The notes below the pieces were generated by a model that saw nothing but the letters and a program-made list of their open reading frames with translations, was not told where the DNA came from and did not search any database. A DNA stretch of 64,000 nucleotides from Pseudomonadota bacterium. GTDB taxonomy: Bacteria > Pseudomonadota > Gammaproteobacteria > Burkholderiales > Burkholderiaceae_C. The position numbers and the translations under genes were made by a program. The DNA is taken from positions 248,001 through 312,000 of the forward strand of contig JAIUPH010000018.1 in assembly GCA_020161065.1 (NCBI GenBank), in the 5' to 3' direction. Every line of letters begins with the position of its first letter. Within the stretch, counting starts at the first letter, position 1. Below are positions 1 through 7,933 of this stretch, one piece after another.

Positions 1-902
1 TGATCGGCCTGAAGCCTTCGCGCGGGCTGATGCCGGTGGGCCCGCTGGCCGGCGAAGGCTGGGGCGGGCTGACCACCGACCACATGCTCACGCGCAGCGT
101 GCGCGACTGCGCGCGCGCGCTGTTCGTCGGCGCCGGTGCCGACGCCGGCGCGCCTTATGCCGCGCCGCCGCTGCCGGCCGACGGCCTGCTGACGCTGGAG
201 CAGCCGCCGCGCGGCCTGCGCATCGGCCTCGTCGACACCTTCTACGAAGGCGACCCGGTGCACCCCGAGGTGGCCGCCGCGGTGCGCCGCTTCGCCGCGC
301 AGCTGGAAGGCCTGGGCCACCAGGTGCAGCCGGTCCGCCTGGCGTTGCGCACGCTGGACGTGCTGCACCCGGTGATGCTGGCCGTAGCCACCGGCACCGC
401 GGTGCTGCTGGACGGCGTGGCCCAGGCGCGCGACCGCGCGATCGGCGCCGACGAGGTCGAGCCCGTGGTCTGGAGCGCCTACCAGACCGCGCGTTCGCTG
501 TCGGCCGCCGACTACCTGCGCGCGGTGGAGCGCTTCCACGCCTTCAGCCGCCACATGGCCGCCTTCCACCAGCAGCACGACTTGCTGCTGACGCCCACGC
601 TGGCCGAGCCGCCGGCGCCGCTGGGCCGCTGGGTGATGGACCTCGGCCGCAGCGCCGACTACATCGACTACCGCCTGGGCCCGCAGGGGCTGTGGCGCTA
701 CTCGCCGTTCTGCCCGCTGGCCAACGCCACCGGGGCGCCGGCGATCTCGCTGCCGGCCGGCCGCTCGGCGACCGGGCTGCCGATCGGCGCGATGCTGGCC
801 GCCGACTTCGGCCACGACCTGCTGCTGCTGCGCGTGGCCGCGCAGTGGGAAGCGGCGCACGGCCCGGCGCCGATGCCGTTCAACCGGGAGGACCGCTGGT
901 GA
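1..902 (+). CDS. Amidase, C-terminal part (5' end outside window)
   Basis: Amidase-signature hydrolase that would cleave a C-N amide bond. The frame is open from base 3, and its first residues, IGLKPSRGL, are the conserved strand that follows the catalytic Ser region in amidase-signature enzymes, so about half of the protein lies upstream. The 299 visible residues include the SVRDCARAL helix and the C-terminal GAPAISLPAG segment typical of the family. The catalytic Lys-cisSer-Ser triad is not visible. The stop overlaps the GTG start of the next gene in a GTGA junction, so the two are translationally coupled. A second amidase follows at 1379, so this looks like an amide-degrading operon. The substrate cannot be told. 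Confidence 0.88.
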   Translation, partial: IGLKPSRGLMPVGPLAGEGWGGLTTDHMLTRSVRDCARALFVGAGADAGAPYAAPPLPADGLLTLEQPPRGLRIGLVDTFYEGDPVHPEVAAAVRRFAAQLEGLGHQVQPVRLALRTLDVLHPVMLAVATGTAVLLDGVAQARDRAIGADEVEPVVWSAYQTARSLSAADYLRAVERFHAFSRHMAAFHQQHDLLLTPTLAEPPAPLGRWVMDLGRSADYIDYRLGPQGLWRYSPFCPLANATGAPAISLPAGRSATGLPIGAMLAADFGHDLLLLRVAAQWEAAHGPAPMPFNREDRW

Positions 903-1375
903 ACCGTCGATCTGCCTTGTTAGCTGCAGCCACCGCGCCCGGCGCCTTCGCGCTGGCCGGCTGCGCCGCGCCGCCGCCCGACCTGACCAGCGCCGCCGAG
1001 CAGGTGCGGGCCAGCGAGATCGCCTTCGCCGCCAGCATGGGCGCGCGCGACTTCAACGCCTTCGCGAGCTGGATCGCCGACGACGCCACCTTCGTCAACG
1101 GCGGCAAGCCGCTGCGCGGCAAGCCCGCGGTGCTGATGCACTGGGAGCGCTTCTTCCGCGGCCCCGCGGCGCCGTTCCTGTGGAAGCCCGAGATCATCGA
1201 GGTGCTGGCCAGCGGCAACCTGGCCTACTCCGAAGGCCCGGTGTCGCTGCCCGACGGCCGCGTGGTCTCGCGCTACGTGTCCACCTGGCGGCGCGAGCCC
1301 GCGGGCGGCTGGCGCGTCGTGCTCGACAACGGCTTCGACGCCTGCGACTGCAGCAACAACGGCAAGAAGAACTGA
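899..1375 (+). CDS. Lipoprotein with SnoaL/DUF4440-like domain
   Basis: Predicted 158-residue exported protein. GTG at 899 overlaps the amidase stop and gives an N-terminus VNRRSALLAAATAPGAFALAGC, a signal peptide ending in a lipobox (LAGC). The open frame runs further upstream only as amidase shadow. The mature part has the pattern of the NTF2-like SnoaL/DUF4440 group: A..F..SMGARDFNAFASWIADDATFVNGG followed by a run of beta strands (SRYVSTWRRE, GWRVVLDNGFD). Such domains bind small hydrophobic ligands or act as small enzymes. The C-terminus has a CDCSNN motif. It lies between two amidases, 3 bases before the second, so co-transcription is near certain. The function is unknown. Confidence 0.72.
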   Translation: MNRRSALLAAATAPGAFALAGCAAPPPDLTSAAEQVRASEIAFAASMGARDFNAFASWIADDATFVNGGKPLRGKPAVLMHWERFFRGPAAPFLWKPEIIEVLASGNLAYSEGPVSLPDGRVVSRYVSTWRREPAGGWRVVLDNGFDACDCSNNGKKN

Positions 1376-1378
1376 GCC

Positions 1379-2812
1379 ATGGACGACCTCACCGCCCTTG
1401 ACGCCAGCGCGCTGAGCGCCGCCATCCACGCCGGCCAGGTCTCCTGCCGCGAGGTGATGCAGGCCACGCTGCAGCGCATCCACGCGCTCAACCCGCGCGT
1501 CAACGCCATCGTCAGCCTGGCCGACGACGAGCAGCTCTTGAAACAGGCCGACGCGCACGACGCGCTGCTGGCGCGCGGCCAGTCGCTCGGCTGGATGCAC
1601 GGGCTGCCGCAGGCCATCAAGGACACCGGCAACGCGGTGGGTTTTGCCAGCACCTTCGGCTCGCCGCTGCTGGCCGACGTGATGCCCGCCGCCGACAGCC
1701 TGTTCGTGCAGCGCATGAAGGCGGCCGGCTGCATCGTCGTCGGCAAGACCAACATGCCCGAGTTCGGGCTCGGCTCGCACAGCTACAACCCCTTGTTCGG
1801 CACCACGCTCAACGCCTGGGACCCAGCCGTCAGCGCCGGCGGCAGCAGCGGCGGCGCCGCGGTGGCGCTGGCCTTGCGGCTGCTGCCGGTGGCCGACGGC
1901 TCGGACTTCATGGGTTCGCTGCGCAACCCGGCGGGCTGGAACCACGTGATCGGCCTGCGCCCCAGCCAGGGCCGCGTGCCCGGCTGGCCGCGGCCCGAGC
2001 TGTTCGTCAGCCAACTCGCCACCGACGGGCCGATGGGCCGCAGCGTGCGCGACGTGGCGCGGCTCTTGTCGACGCAGTCCGGCCACGACCCGCGCGTGCC
2101 GCTGTCGATCAGCGGCCCGGTGCCCGACTTCGTGCCGCCCCCCGACGCCGGCGCGCGCGGCCTGCGCATCGGCTGGCTGGGCGACCTGGGCGGCCACCTG
2201 GCGATGGAAGACGGCGTGCTCGCCGTCTGCGAACAGGCGCTGGCGCGGCTGCAAGGCGGCGGCGCCGCGGTCGAGCCGGCCGGCCTGGGCGTCGACCTCG
2301 ACGCGCTGTGGCAGGCCTGGCTGCTGTGGCGCCGCGCACTGGTGGCGCCGGTGGTCGGCGCCGCGCTGGCGCGGCCCGGCGCCACGCGCGAACGCGTCAA
2401 GCCCGAGGCGCTGTGGGAGCTGGACCAGGCCGCCGGCCTGAGCTGCAACGACTTCATGCGCGCCGCCGAGACGCGCACGCGCTTCTACGCCCAGATGTTG
2501 ACGCTGTTCCAGCGTTATGACGTGCTGGCGCTGCCGGTGGCGCAGACCTGGCCTTTCGCCGCCGGCGAGACCTGGCCGCGCACGGTGGCCGGCCGCGCGA
2601 TGGACACCTACCACCGCTGGATGGAGGTGACGATCTACGCCACCTTCGCCGGGCTGCCGGCCATCAGCCTGCCGGCCGGCTTCCACGCCAACGGGCGCTG
2701 GCCGATGGGCCTGCAGCTGATCGGCCCGCCGCAGGGCGACGCCGCTCTGCTGCACGCCGCCCAGGCCTACGAAAACCTGGCCGCCGAATTGATGGCACTG
2801 CGGCCGCAATAA
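1379..2812 (+). CDS. Amidase (amidase signature family)
   Basis: Complete 477-residue amidase-signature enzyme, normal length for the family. The triad is recognisable: Lys in LPQAIKDTG (about residue 80), the Gly/Ser-rich loop SAGGSSGGAAVAL carrying the cis-Ser (about 155-165), and the nucleophile Ser in the GSLRNPAG segment (about 180). That last segment reads ADGSDFMGSLRNPA, slightly unlike the usual DGGGSIRIPA. The HVIGLRPSQGRVP strand follows it. No signal peptide is present, so the protein is cytoplasmic. It starts 3 bases after the lipoprotein stop. Together with the truncated upstream amidase it makes a duplicated amidase locus. It may act on amides of aromatic or carboxylic acids, but no specificity motif is evident. 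Confidence 0.92.
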   Translation: MDDLTALDASALSAAIHAGQVSCREVMQATLQRIHALNPRVNAIVSLADDEQLLKQADAHDALLARGQSLGWMHGLPQAIKDTGNAVGFASTFGSPLLADVMPAADSLFVQRMKAAGCIVVGKTNMPEFGLGSHSYNPLFGTTLNAWDPAVSAGGSSGGAAVALALRLLPVADGSDFMGSLRNPAGWNHVIGLRPSQGRVPGWPRPELFVSQLATDGPMGRSVRDVARLLSTQSGHDPRVPLSISGPVPDFVPPPDAGARGLRIGWLGDLGGHLAMEDGVLAVCEQALARLQGGGAAVEPAGLGVDLDALWQAWLLWRRALVAPVVGAALARPGATRERVKPEALWELDQAAGLSCNDFMRAAETRTRFYAQMLTLFQRYDVLALPVAQTWPFAAGETWPRTVAGRAMDTYHRWMEVTIYATFAGLPAISLPAGFHANGRWPMGLQLIGPPQGDAALLHAAQAYENLAAELMALRPQ

Positions 2813-2819
2813 TCGCCCG

Positions 2820-3035
2820 ATGAAAGTCTTCTACTGGGTGATGGGCGTGCTGATCGTCGGCACCTTCGTGCCGTCGGTGCTGTGCCTGTTGCTCTACGTG
2901 ATCACCGGCGTCGACGTCTGGTCGAAGCGCGCGCGCGGCTTCTGGAACACGTCCAAGGTGCTGGCGATGTTCTCGCTGAACCTGCTGATCTGGGGCCACG
3001 TGGCCGTGGGGCTGTACCAGATCTGGTTCGGTTGA
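2820..3035 (+). CDS. Small two-helix inner membrane protein
   Basis: Unrecognised 71-residue protein, 7 bases after the amidase stop and on the same strand. It has two hydrophobic stretches, residues 4-29 (VFYWVMGVLIVGTFVPSVLC and on) and 47-66 (VLAMFSLNLLIWGHVAVGLY), joined by a basic loop WSKRARGF. Both ends are probably on the same side of the membrane. A GC hairpin repeat follows the stop codon. Length and topology resemble many uncharacterised Burkholderiales small membrane proteins. I cannot assign a function. Confidence 0.62.
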   Translation: MKVFYWVMGVLIVGTFVPSVLCLLLYVITGVDVWSKRARGFWNTSKVLAMFSLNLLIWGHVAVGLYQIWFG

Positions 3036-3055
3036 GCCGCCCGGTGAACCCCTTT

Positions 3056-3083
3056 GACGCTTCGCGTCGTCCCCCCGAGGGGG
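3056..3083. repeat. GC hairpin repeat, copy A (C6-N2-G5)
   Basis: Two adjacent hairpins lie in the 79-base gap between convergent genes: GACGC-ttc-GCGTC, then CCCCCC-GA-GGGGG at 3071-3083. The C6-N2-G5 core recurs at 24790-24802 and 50687-50699. Being between converging genes, it could work as a bidirectional transcription stop, although there is no U-tract. Confidence 0.55.
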
Positions 3084-3114
3084 AGCGAGGGCGACCGGCA
3101 GACCCGGATCGCGC

Positions 3115-4098
3115 TCACTCCGGCTCGATCTTCGCCGCCCGGATCACCGCGCCCCAACGTTTGATCTCGCTGGCCAGCAGCGCCTGCAATTCCGCCGGCG
3201 CGCCGGCCTGCAGGCGCACGCCCAGCGGCTGCAGCCGCTCCTGCGCGGCGCCGGAGGCCACCGCCTCGCGCAGCGCGCGGTTGAGCCGTTCCACCACCGC
3301 GGCCGGCGTGGCCGCTGGCGCGGCGATGGCGTTCCAGCTGGCCACGTCGTAGCCGGGAACGCCAGCCTGCTGCACCGTGGGCACCTGCGGCAGCGCCGGG
3401 CTGCGCCGGCCCGACGACACCGCCAGCGCGCGCACCACGCCGGCCTGCACCTGCGGCAGCATCGGACCCAGCACCTCGAAGGCCAGGTCGACCTCGCCGC
3501 TGCGCAGCGCCGTCAGCAGCGCCGGCGATCCCTTGTACGGCACCACCAGCGCCTCGATGCCGGCCACCGTCTCGAACAGCTTGGCGCTCAAGTGCTGGGT
3601 GCTGCCCGGCGTGATGGTGCCGATGTTGAGCTTGCCCGGCTGCGCGCGCGCGAAGGCCAGCGCATCGCCCAGCGTGGCGAAGCGCGAGCCGGCGGCCGTG
3701 AACAAGCCGATGTCGAAGCTGCCGATCAGCCCGACCGGCGCGAAGTCTTTCACCGGGTCGTACGGCAGCTTGCGGAACAGCCCCACGCTGACGGCGTTGG
3801 CATTGGTCATCAGCAGCAGCGTGTGGCCATCGGGCCGCGCCGTGGCCACCGCCTGGCTGGCGACGATGCTGCCGGCGCTCGGCCGGTTGTCCACCACCAT
3901 CGGCTGGCCGAGCGTGCGCGCCATCTGCTCGGCGACGGCGCGCGCCGTCAGGTCGGCAATGCCGCCGGGCGCGAAAGGCACGATCAGCGTGATCGCGCGT
4001 TCGGGGAACGCCGCCTGGGCGGGCAGCGTCAAAGCGGCCGCAGCCGCGGCTAACAGCCAATGACGGCGGCAGGCTTCGGGGGTCGACATGCGGCGCAT
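3115..4098 (-). CDS. Bug/TctC-family periplasmic solute-binding protein
   Basis: Extracytoplasmic receptor of the tripartite tricarboxylate transporter type (327 residues). Residues 1-29 form a signal peptide ending LTLPAQA, followed by the family start FPERAITLIVPFAPGGIADLTAR, the GQPMVVDNRPSAGSIVASQAVA loop and the central VVPYKGSPALLTALRSGEVDLAF motif. These proteins bind carboxylates such as aromatic acids, citrate or nicotinate. ATG at 4098 is used; ATG at 4089 (MSTPEA) is equally possible and neither has a clear Shine-Dalgarno. It is last in a sulfatase-Bug-Bug run on the minus strand. No TctA or TctB permease is present here, which is usual for the expanded Bug families of Burkholderiales. 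Confidence 0.92.
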   Translation of the reverse strand: MRRMSTPEACRRHWLLAAAAAALTLPAQAAFPERAITLIVPFAPGGIADLTARAVAEQMARTLGQPMVVDNRPSAGSIVASQAVATARPDGHTLLLMTNANAVSVGLFRKLPYDPVKDFAPVGLIGSFDIGLFTAAGSRFATLGDALAFARAQPGKLNIGTITPGSTQHLSAKLFETVAGIEALVVPYKGSPALLTALRSGEVDLAFEVLGPMLPQVQAGVVRALAVSSGRRSPALPQVPTVQQAGVPGYDVASWNAIAAPAATPAAVVERLNRALREAVASGAAQERLQPLGVRLQAGAPAELQALLASEIKRWGAVIRAAKIEPE

Positions 4099-4131
4099 GC
4101 TAGCGCCGCCCGCCGCCCGCCGCCCGCCGCC

Positions 4132-5109
4132 TCAATCGAGCTGCAGGCCGATCTTCTTGGCCACCGCGCCCCAGACCTTGCCATCGGCCTCCAGCCGCGC
4201 GGCGGCGGCCTCGGGCGTCGAGGCCACGACCTCCTGGTCGGACTGGCGCAGCCGCTCCACGACCTCGGGCTGCTTCAGCGCGGCGGCCAGCGCGGCGTTC
4301 ATCGCGTCGAGCGTGGCCTTGGGCACGCCGCGCGGCGCGTACAGCACCAGCGAGAACGTGGCGTCGAAGCCGGCGTAGCCGGCTTCGGCGACGGTGGGCA
4401 CCTCGGGCAGCAGCGGCGAGCGGCGCGCGCCCGAGACGGCCAGCGCCACCAGCTTGCCGGCGCGCACCATCGGCAGCACCGTGGGGCCGGCGAGGAAGCC
4501 GCAATCGACCTGGCCGCCGATGACGTCCTGCATCGCCGGCGCCGGGCCCTTGTAGGGCACGTGGCTCAGCTCGATGCCGGCCACCGATTTGAACAGCTCG
4601 GTGCTCAGGTGCCCCGGCGAGCCGGCGCCGCCCGAGGCATAACTTAGCGGCTTGGCGGCACTCGCCTTGGCCTTGGCAACCAGCTCCGGCACGCTCTTCA
4701 CGCCCACGCCGGGGTTGCACACCAGCGTCTGGCTGAAGGCGCTGGCGCGCATCACCGGCTGCAGGTCGGCCGGCTTGAAGTTGAGCTTGGGGTAGACGTG
4801 CGGATTGACGGTCAGCAGCGTGTCGGTGGTCCACAGCCAGGTGTAGCCGTCGGGCGCGGCGCGCGCGGCCTCGGCGGCGCCCAGGTTGCCGGCGGCGCCG
4901 GGCTTGTTGTCGATGACCAGCGGCTGCTTGAGCGTGGCCTGCATCTTCTCGGCGGCGCTGCGCAGCACGATGTCGCTGGGCCCGCCGGGCGGCAGCGGCA
5001 CGATCACGCGGATGGGCTTGTCGGGCCAGTGGCTTTGCGCCTGGGCGCTCAGGCCCGGCACGGCGGCGGCAGCGGCCGTGGCCGCCAGCAGCAGGGGACG
5101 GAAGTTCAA
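4132..5109 (-). CDS. Bug/TctC-family periplasmic solute-binding protein
   Basis: Second receptor of the same family (325 residues). The start is TTG at 5109, placed 7 bases after a GAGGAG Shine-Dalgarno; the frame stays open far upstream as a shadow of the sulfatase gene, so the ribosome site decides it. Signal peptide LNFRPLLLAATAAAAAVPGLSAQA, then WPDKPIRVIVPLPPGGPSDIVLR, the KQPLVIDNKPGAAGNLGA loop and HVPYKGPAPAMQDVIGGQVDCGF. It starts 23 bases after the sulfatase stop and is followed within 33 bases by another Bug protein. Two adjacent receptors with a sulfatase suggest uptake of an organic acid, perhaps one released from a sulfate ester. Confidence 0.9.
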   Translation of the reverse strand: MNFRPLLLAATAAAAAVPGLSAQAQSHWPDKPIRVIVPLPPGGPSDIVLRSAAEKMQATLKQPLVIDNKPGAAGNLGAAEAARAAPDGYTWLWTTDTLLTVNPHVYPKLNFKPADLQPVMRASAFSQTLVCNPGVGVKSVPELVAKAKASAAKPLSYASGGAGSPGHLSTELFKSVAGIELSHVPYKGPAPAMQDVIGGQVDCGFLAGPTVLPMVRAGKLVALAVSGARRSPLLPEVPTVAEAGYAGFDATFSLVLYAPRGVPKATLDAMNAALAAALKQPEVVERLRQSDQEVVASTPEAAAARLEADGKVWGAVAKKIGLQLD

Positions 5110-5132
5110 CGCGGCTCTCCTCGGGCTAACGA

Positions 5133-6449
5133 TTAGCGTTGGGGCATGTCGGCCACCGAATAGCCCAGGCTGACGGTGGCGTCGGCCGGGATCGGCGGCA
5201 TCGTCTCTTGCCAGTCGAGCCAGGCCTGGCGCAGCGCGGCCAGGCGCTCGGGCTCCAGCGGCGCGCGGTTGGCGCGCTCGCGCTCGTCGGCGTCGATGTC
5301 GAACAGGTACTCGTGGCCGTCGACCTGCAGGTACTTCCAGCGCCCGTCGCGCAGTGCGCGCTGACCGCGGTGGTTCATGCGCCAGTGCATCACGCGGCGG
5401 AACTCGCGCCCGCCCTGCAGCAGCGGCAGCAGCGAAACGCCGTCCAGCGGGTGCGTGGGCGCGGCGGCGACGCCGGCGGCATCCAGCACGGTGGCGCTCC
5501 AGTCCATCGTCAGGCAATGCTGGTCGCTGACGCGGCCGGGCGCGATCACGCGCGGCCAGTGCGCCACCCAGGGCACGCGGATGCCGCCTTCGGTGAGGTC
5601 CATCTTGCCGCCCACCAGCGGCCAGTTGTCGCTGAAGCGCTCGCCGCCGTTGTCGCTGGTGAAGACGACCAGCGTGTCGTCGGCCAGGCCGTGGCGGCCC
5701 AACGCCGCCATCACGCGGCCGATGCCTTCGTCCATGTGGTGGATCATGCGGCGGTAGGTGTGGATGTCGCCGCCGTGCAGGTGAAAGAGGTTGCTCTTCA
5801 CTTCGGCCGTGCGCCGCGCGTCGTCGCGCGTCTCCCAGGGCCAGTGCGGGGCGGTGTAGTGCAGGCTCAGGAAGAAGGGGCGGTCGGCGGCGCCGGCGGC
5901 CTCGTCGATCCAGCTCACGGCGCGGTCGGTGATCAGGTCGGTGAGGTAGCCGACGTCCTGCACTTCGTCTTCGCCGGCGAAGAGGTCGTGCGCGCCGTTG
6001 GTGCCGCAGTGGCTGAAGTAGTCCACGCCGCCCGACATCGGGCCGTAGAAGCTTTCGTAGCCCGAGCGCAGCGGGCCGAAGTGCGGCGGGTAGCCGAGGT
6101 GCCACTTGCCGATCAGCGCGGTGCGCCAGCCGGCGTCGCGCAGCAGCGAGGGCAGCGTGGGGTGCTCGGGCGGCAGGCCCAGCGTGGCGCTGCCGCGCGA
6201 GCGCGAGTTGATCGGCTCTTCGGCGGCGCCGCGCAGCCGGTACTGGTAGCGCCCGGTCATCAGCGCAAAGCGCGTCGGCGAGCACACCGGCGAATTGGCA
6301 TAGCCCTGCGTCAGCCGCAAGCCGCCGGCGGCCAGGCGGTCGATCTCGGGCGACACGGCGCCGAACACCGCCGGCCGGCCGCCGTAGCAGCCGAGGTCGG
6401 CGTAGCCCAGGTCGTCGGCGACGATGAAGACGAAGTTGGGTTTTTTCAT
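5133..6449 (-). CDS. Type I sulfatase (formylglycine-dependent)
   Basis: Arylsulfatase-family hydrolase of sulfate esters, 438 residues from ATG 6449 (a TTG 15 bases upstream would add five). The core signature CSPTR in NSPVCSPTRFALMTGRY (about residue 56) carries the Cys that is converted to formylglycine. Metal and sulfate ligands are present: ADDLG near the N-terminus, GKWHLGYPP, HYTAPHWPW and the FTSDNGGE loop. No signal peptide is evident, so either the enzyme is cytoplasmic or the start is wrong. No formylglycine-generating enzyme is seen in this window. It leads a minus-strand run with two Bug receptors 23 and 1034 bases downstream. Confidence 0.9.
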   Translation of the reverse strand: MKKPNFVFIVADDLGYADLGCYGGRPAVFGAVSPEIDRLAAGGLRLTQGYANSPVCSPTRFALMTGRYQYRLRGAAEEPINSRSRGSATLGLPPEHPTLPSLLRDAGWRTALIGKWHLGYPPHFGPLRSGYESFYGPMSGGVDYFSHCGTNGAHDLFAGEDEVQDVGYLTDLITDRAVSWIDEAAGAADRPFFLSLHYTAPHWPWETRDDARRTAEVKSNLFHLHGGDIHTYRRMIHHMDEGIGRVMAALGRHGLADDTLVVFTSDNGGERFSDNWPLVGGKMDLTEGGIRVPWVAHWPRVIAPGRVSDQHCLTMDWSATVLDAAGVAAAPTHPLDGVSLLPLLQGGREFRRVMHWRMNHRGQRALRDGRWKYLQVDGHEYLFDIDADERERANRAPLEPERLAALRQAWLDWQETMPPIPADATVSLGYSVADMPQR

Positions 6450-6508
6450 GACGGGGTTCGACAATGGGCCGCGAAAGCGGCGAGCTTAGACAGCGGCGGA
6501 CCCGTTGA

Positions 6509-7747
6509 TCAAACGAATCGGGACGCGGAGTTTCCCGCAGTCGGCAGCCGCCGCAGCACCCGCACCGGCGACGCGGCGATCACGCCGGCCTGCAGCACGA
6601 AGCCGGCCGCGGCCAGCCACAGGCAGGCCGGCGCGCCGTAGGCGGCGCCGATCCACGCGCCGATCAGCGATCCCACCGGCCTTGCGCCGGCGTTGACGGT
6701 GAGGAAGATCGCCCCCACCCGCCCCAGCAGCCCGGCCGGCGTGACGTGCTGGCGCAGCGTGGTGGAACTGATGGTCCAGATGATGGGCCCGGCGCCGAAC
6801 AGGAAGAACGACAGCCCGGCCAGCGCCGGCAGCGGCCAGCGCGTGCTGGCCGCCATCACGAAGGCCGCCAGCACCGAGACCAGCGGCCCCAGCAGCACCG
6901 CGTGGCCGTAGCGCAGCGCCGGGATCAGCCGCGGCGCCGCCAGCGCGCCCAGCACCATGCCGGCGCCGTAGCCGGCCAGCGTCAGGCCCACGCCGGCGGC
7001 CGACAGGCCCAGCCGGCTCATCGCATACGGCACGTAGGCCGCCTGCAGCACGCACCAGGCCAGGTTCCAGGCAACCGCCGTCAGCAGGATGGGCTTGAGC
7101 AGCGCATGCTGCCAGACGAAGCCGGCGCCCTGGCGGATGTCGGCCAGCGGATGGCGGCGCGGCCCCGGCACGCGCGTCGGCTCTCGCAAGCGCGCCAGCA
7201 GCGCCACCGCGGCCGCCGACAGCGCCGCCGCGGCGGCGAAGGCGCTGCCGGCGCCGGCCCAGGCCACCAGCGCGCCGGCCAGCGCCGGGCCGCCGGCATA
7301 GGCCAGGCTGCGCGCCAGCTCGATGCGGCCGTTGGCGGGCGCGAGGTGCTGGCGCGGCACCAGGTCGGGCAGCAGCGCCGGCGCCGCGACCGAGAAGCCC
7401 ACGGTGCCGAGCGCGCCGATGAAGCCCAGCACGGCCAGCGCCGGCAGCGTGACGCGGTCGGCGACGACCAGCAGCCACAAGGCCAGCAGCGTCAGCACGC
7501 GCAGCGCTTCGGCCGCCAGCATCAGCCGCCGGCGCGGCCAGCGGTCGGCCAGCAGGCCCAGCGGAATCGACAGCAGCAGGAAAGGCAGCGTCTGCGCGCT
7601 GGCCAGCGCGCCCACCGTGCCGGGCCCCGCCTGCAAGCTGAGCACGGCGACGATGGGCACGGCGGCCAGGCAGATCTGCTCGGCCGACTGCGCGGCGAGG
7701 TTGGACCAGGCCAGCGGCGCGAAAGCGCGACGGGTTTCGGGGGTCAT
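6509..7747 (-). CDS. MFS transporter (enterobactin-exporter-like, MFS_3)
   Basis: Twelve-helix major facilitator of 412 residues. Features seen: an N-terminal LAWSNLAAQSAEQICLAAVP segment like MFS_3 exporters, the loop 2-3 signature LGLLADRWPRRRLMLAAE (about 60-80), a basic central loop (REPTRVPGPRRHPLADIRQG, about 190-210) and a second half with PAGLLGRVGAIFLTVNAGARPVGSLIGA, which is typical of the MFS_3/EntS-like group. It probably exports a small molecule or drug by proton antiport. It ends 60 bases upstream of the sulfatase on the same strand and may or may not be co-transcribed. The substrate is unknown. Confidence 0.88.
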   Translation of the reverse strand: MTPETRRAFAPLAWSNLAAQSAEQICLAAVPIVAVLSLQAGPGTVGALASAQTLPFLLLSIPLGLLADRWPRRRLMLAAEALRVLTLLALWLLVVADRVTLPALAVLGFIGALGTVGFSVAAPALLPDLVPRQHLAPANGRIELARSLAYAGGPALAGALVAWAGAGSAFAAAAALSAAAVALLARLREPTRVPGPRRHPLADIRQGAGFVWQHALLKPILLTAVAWNLAWCVLQAAYVPYAMSRLGLSAAGVGLTLAGYGAGMVLGALAAPRLIPALRYGHAVLLGPLVSVLAAFVMAASTRWPLPALAGLSFFLFGAGPIIWTISSTTLRQHVTPAGLLGRVGAIFLTVNAGARPVGSLIGAWIGAAYGAPACLWLAAAGFVLQAGVIAASPVRVLRRLPTAGNSASRFV

Positions 7748-7933
7748 CGGGTTCGGGTGACGAGAAAACGCGGCAGGCGCCGATGATGCGGCGCGCGGCG
7801 GCGGCTGCCGGCCGCTTTCGGACCCGTTGCCGGCCGGCGTTGGCGGCGCCGCCGTGCCGGCACCATCGATCGAAGGCCGCGCGATCGGCGGCGGCCGGTG
7901 GACAATCGCGCGCTTCCCGCCCGTTCACCTGCC

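Noticed and set aside
920-2809. Long open frame on the minus strand opposite the amidase (about 630 codons)
   Set aside because: Its translation is Arg/Ala/Gly/His-rich with no domain, and it is the codon-shadow expected opposite a GC-rich gene whose own product is a clear amidase.
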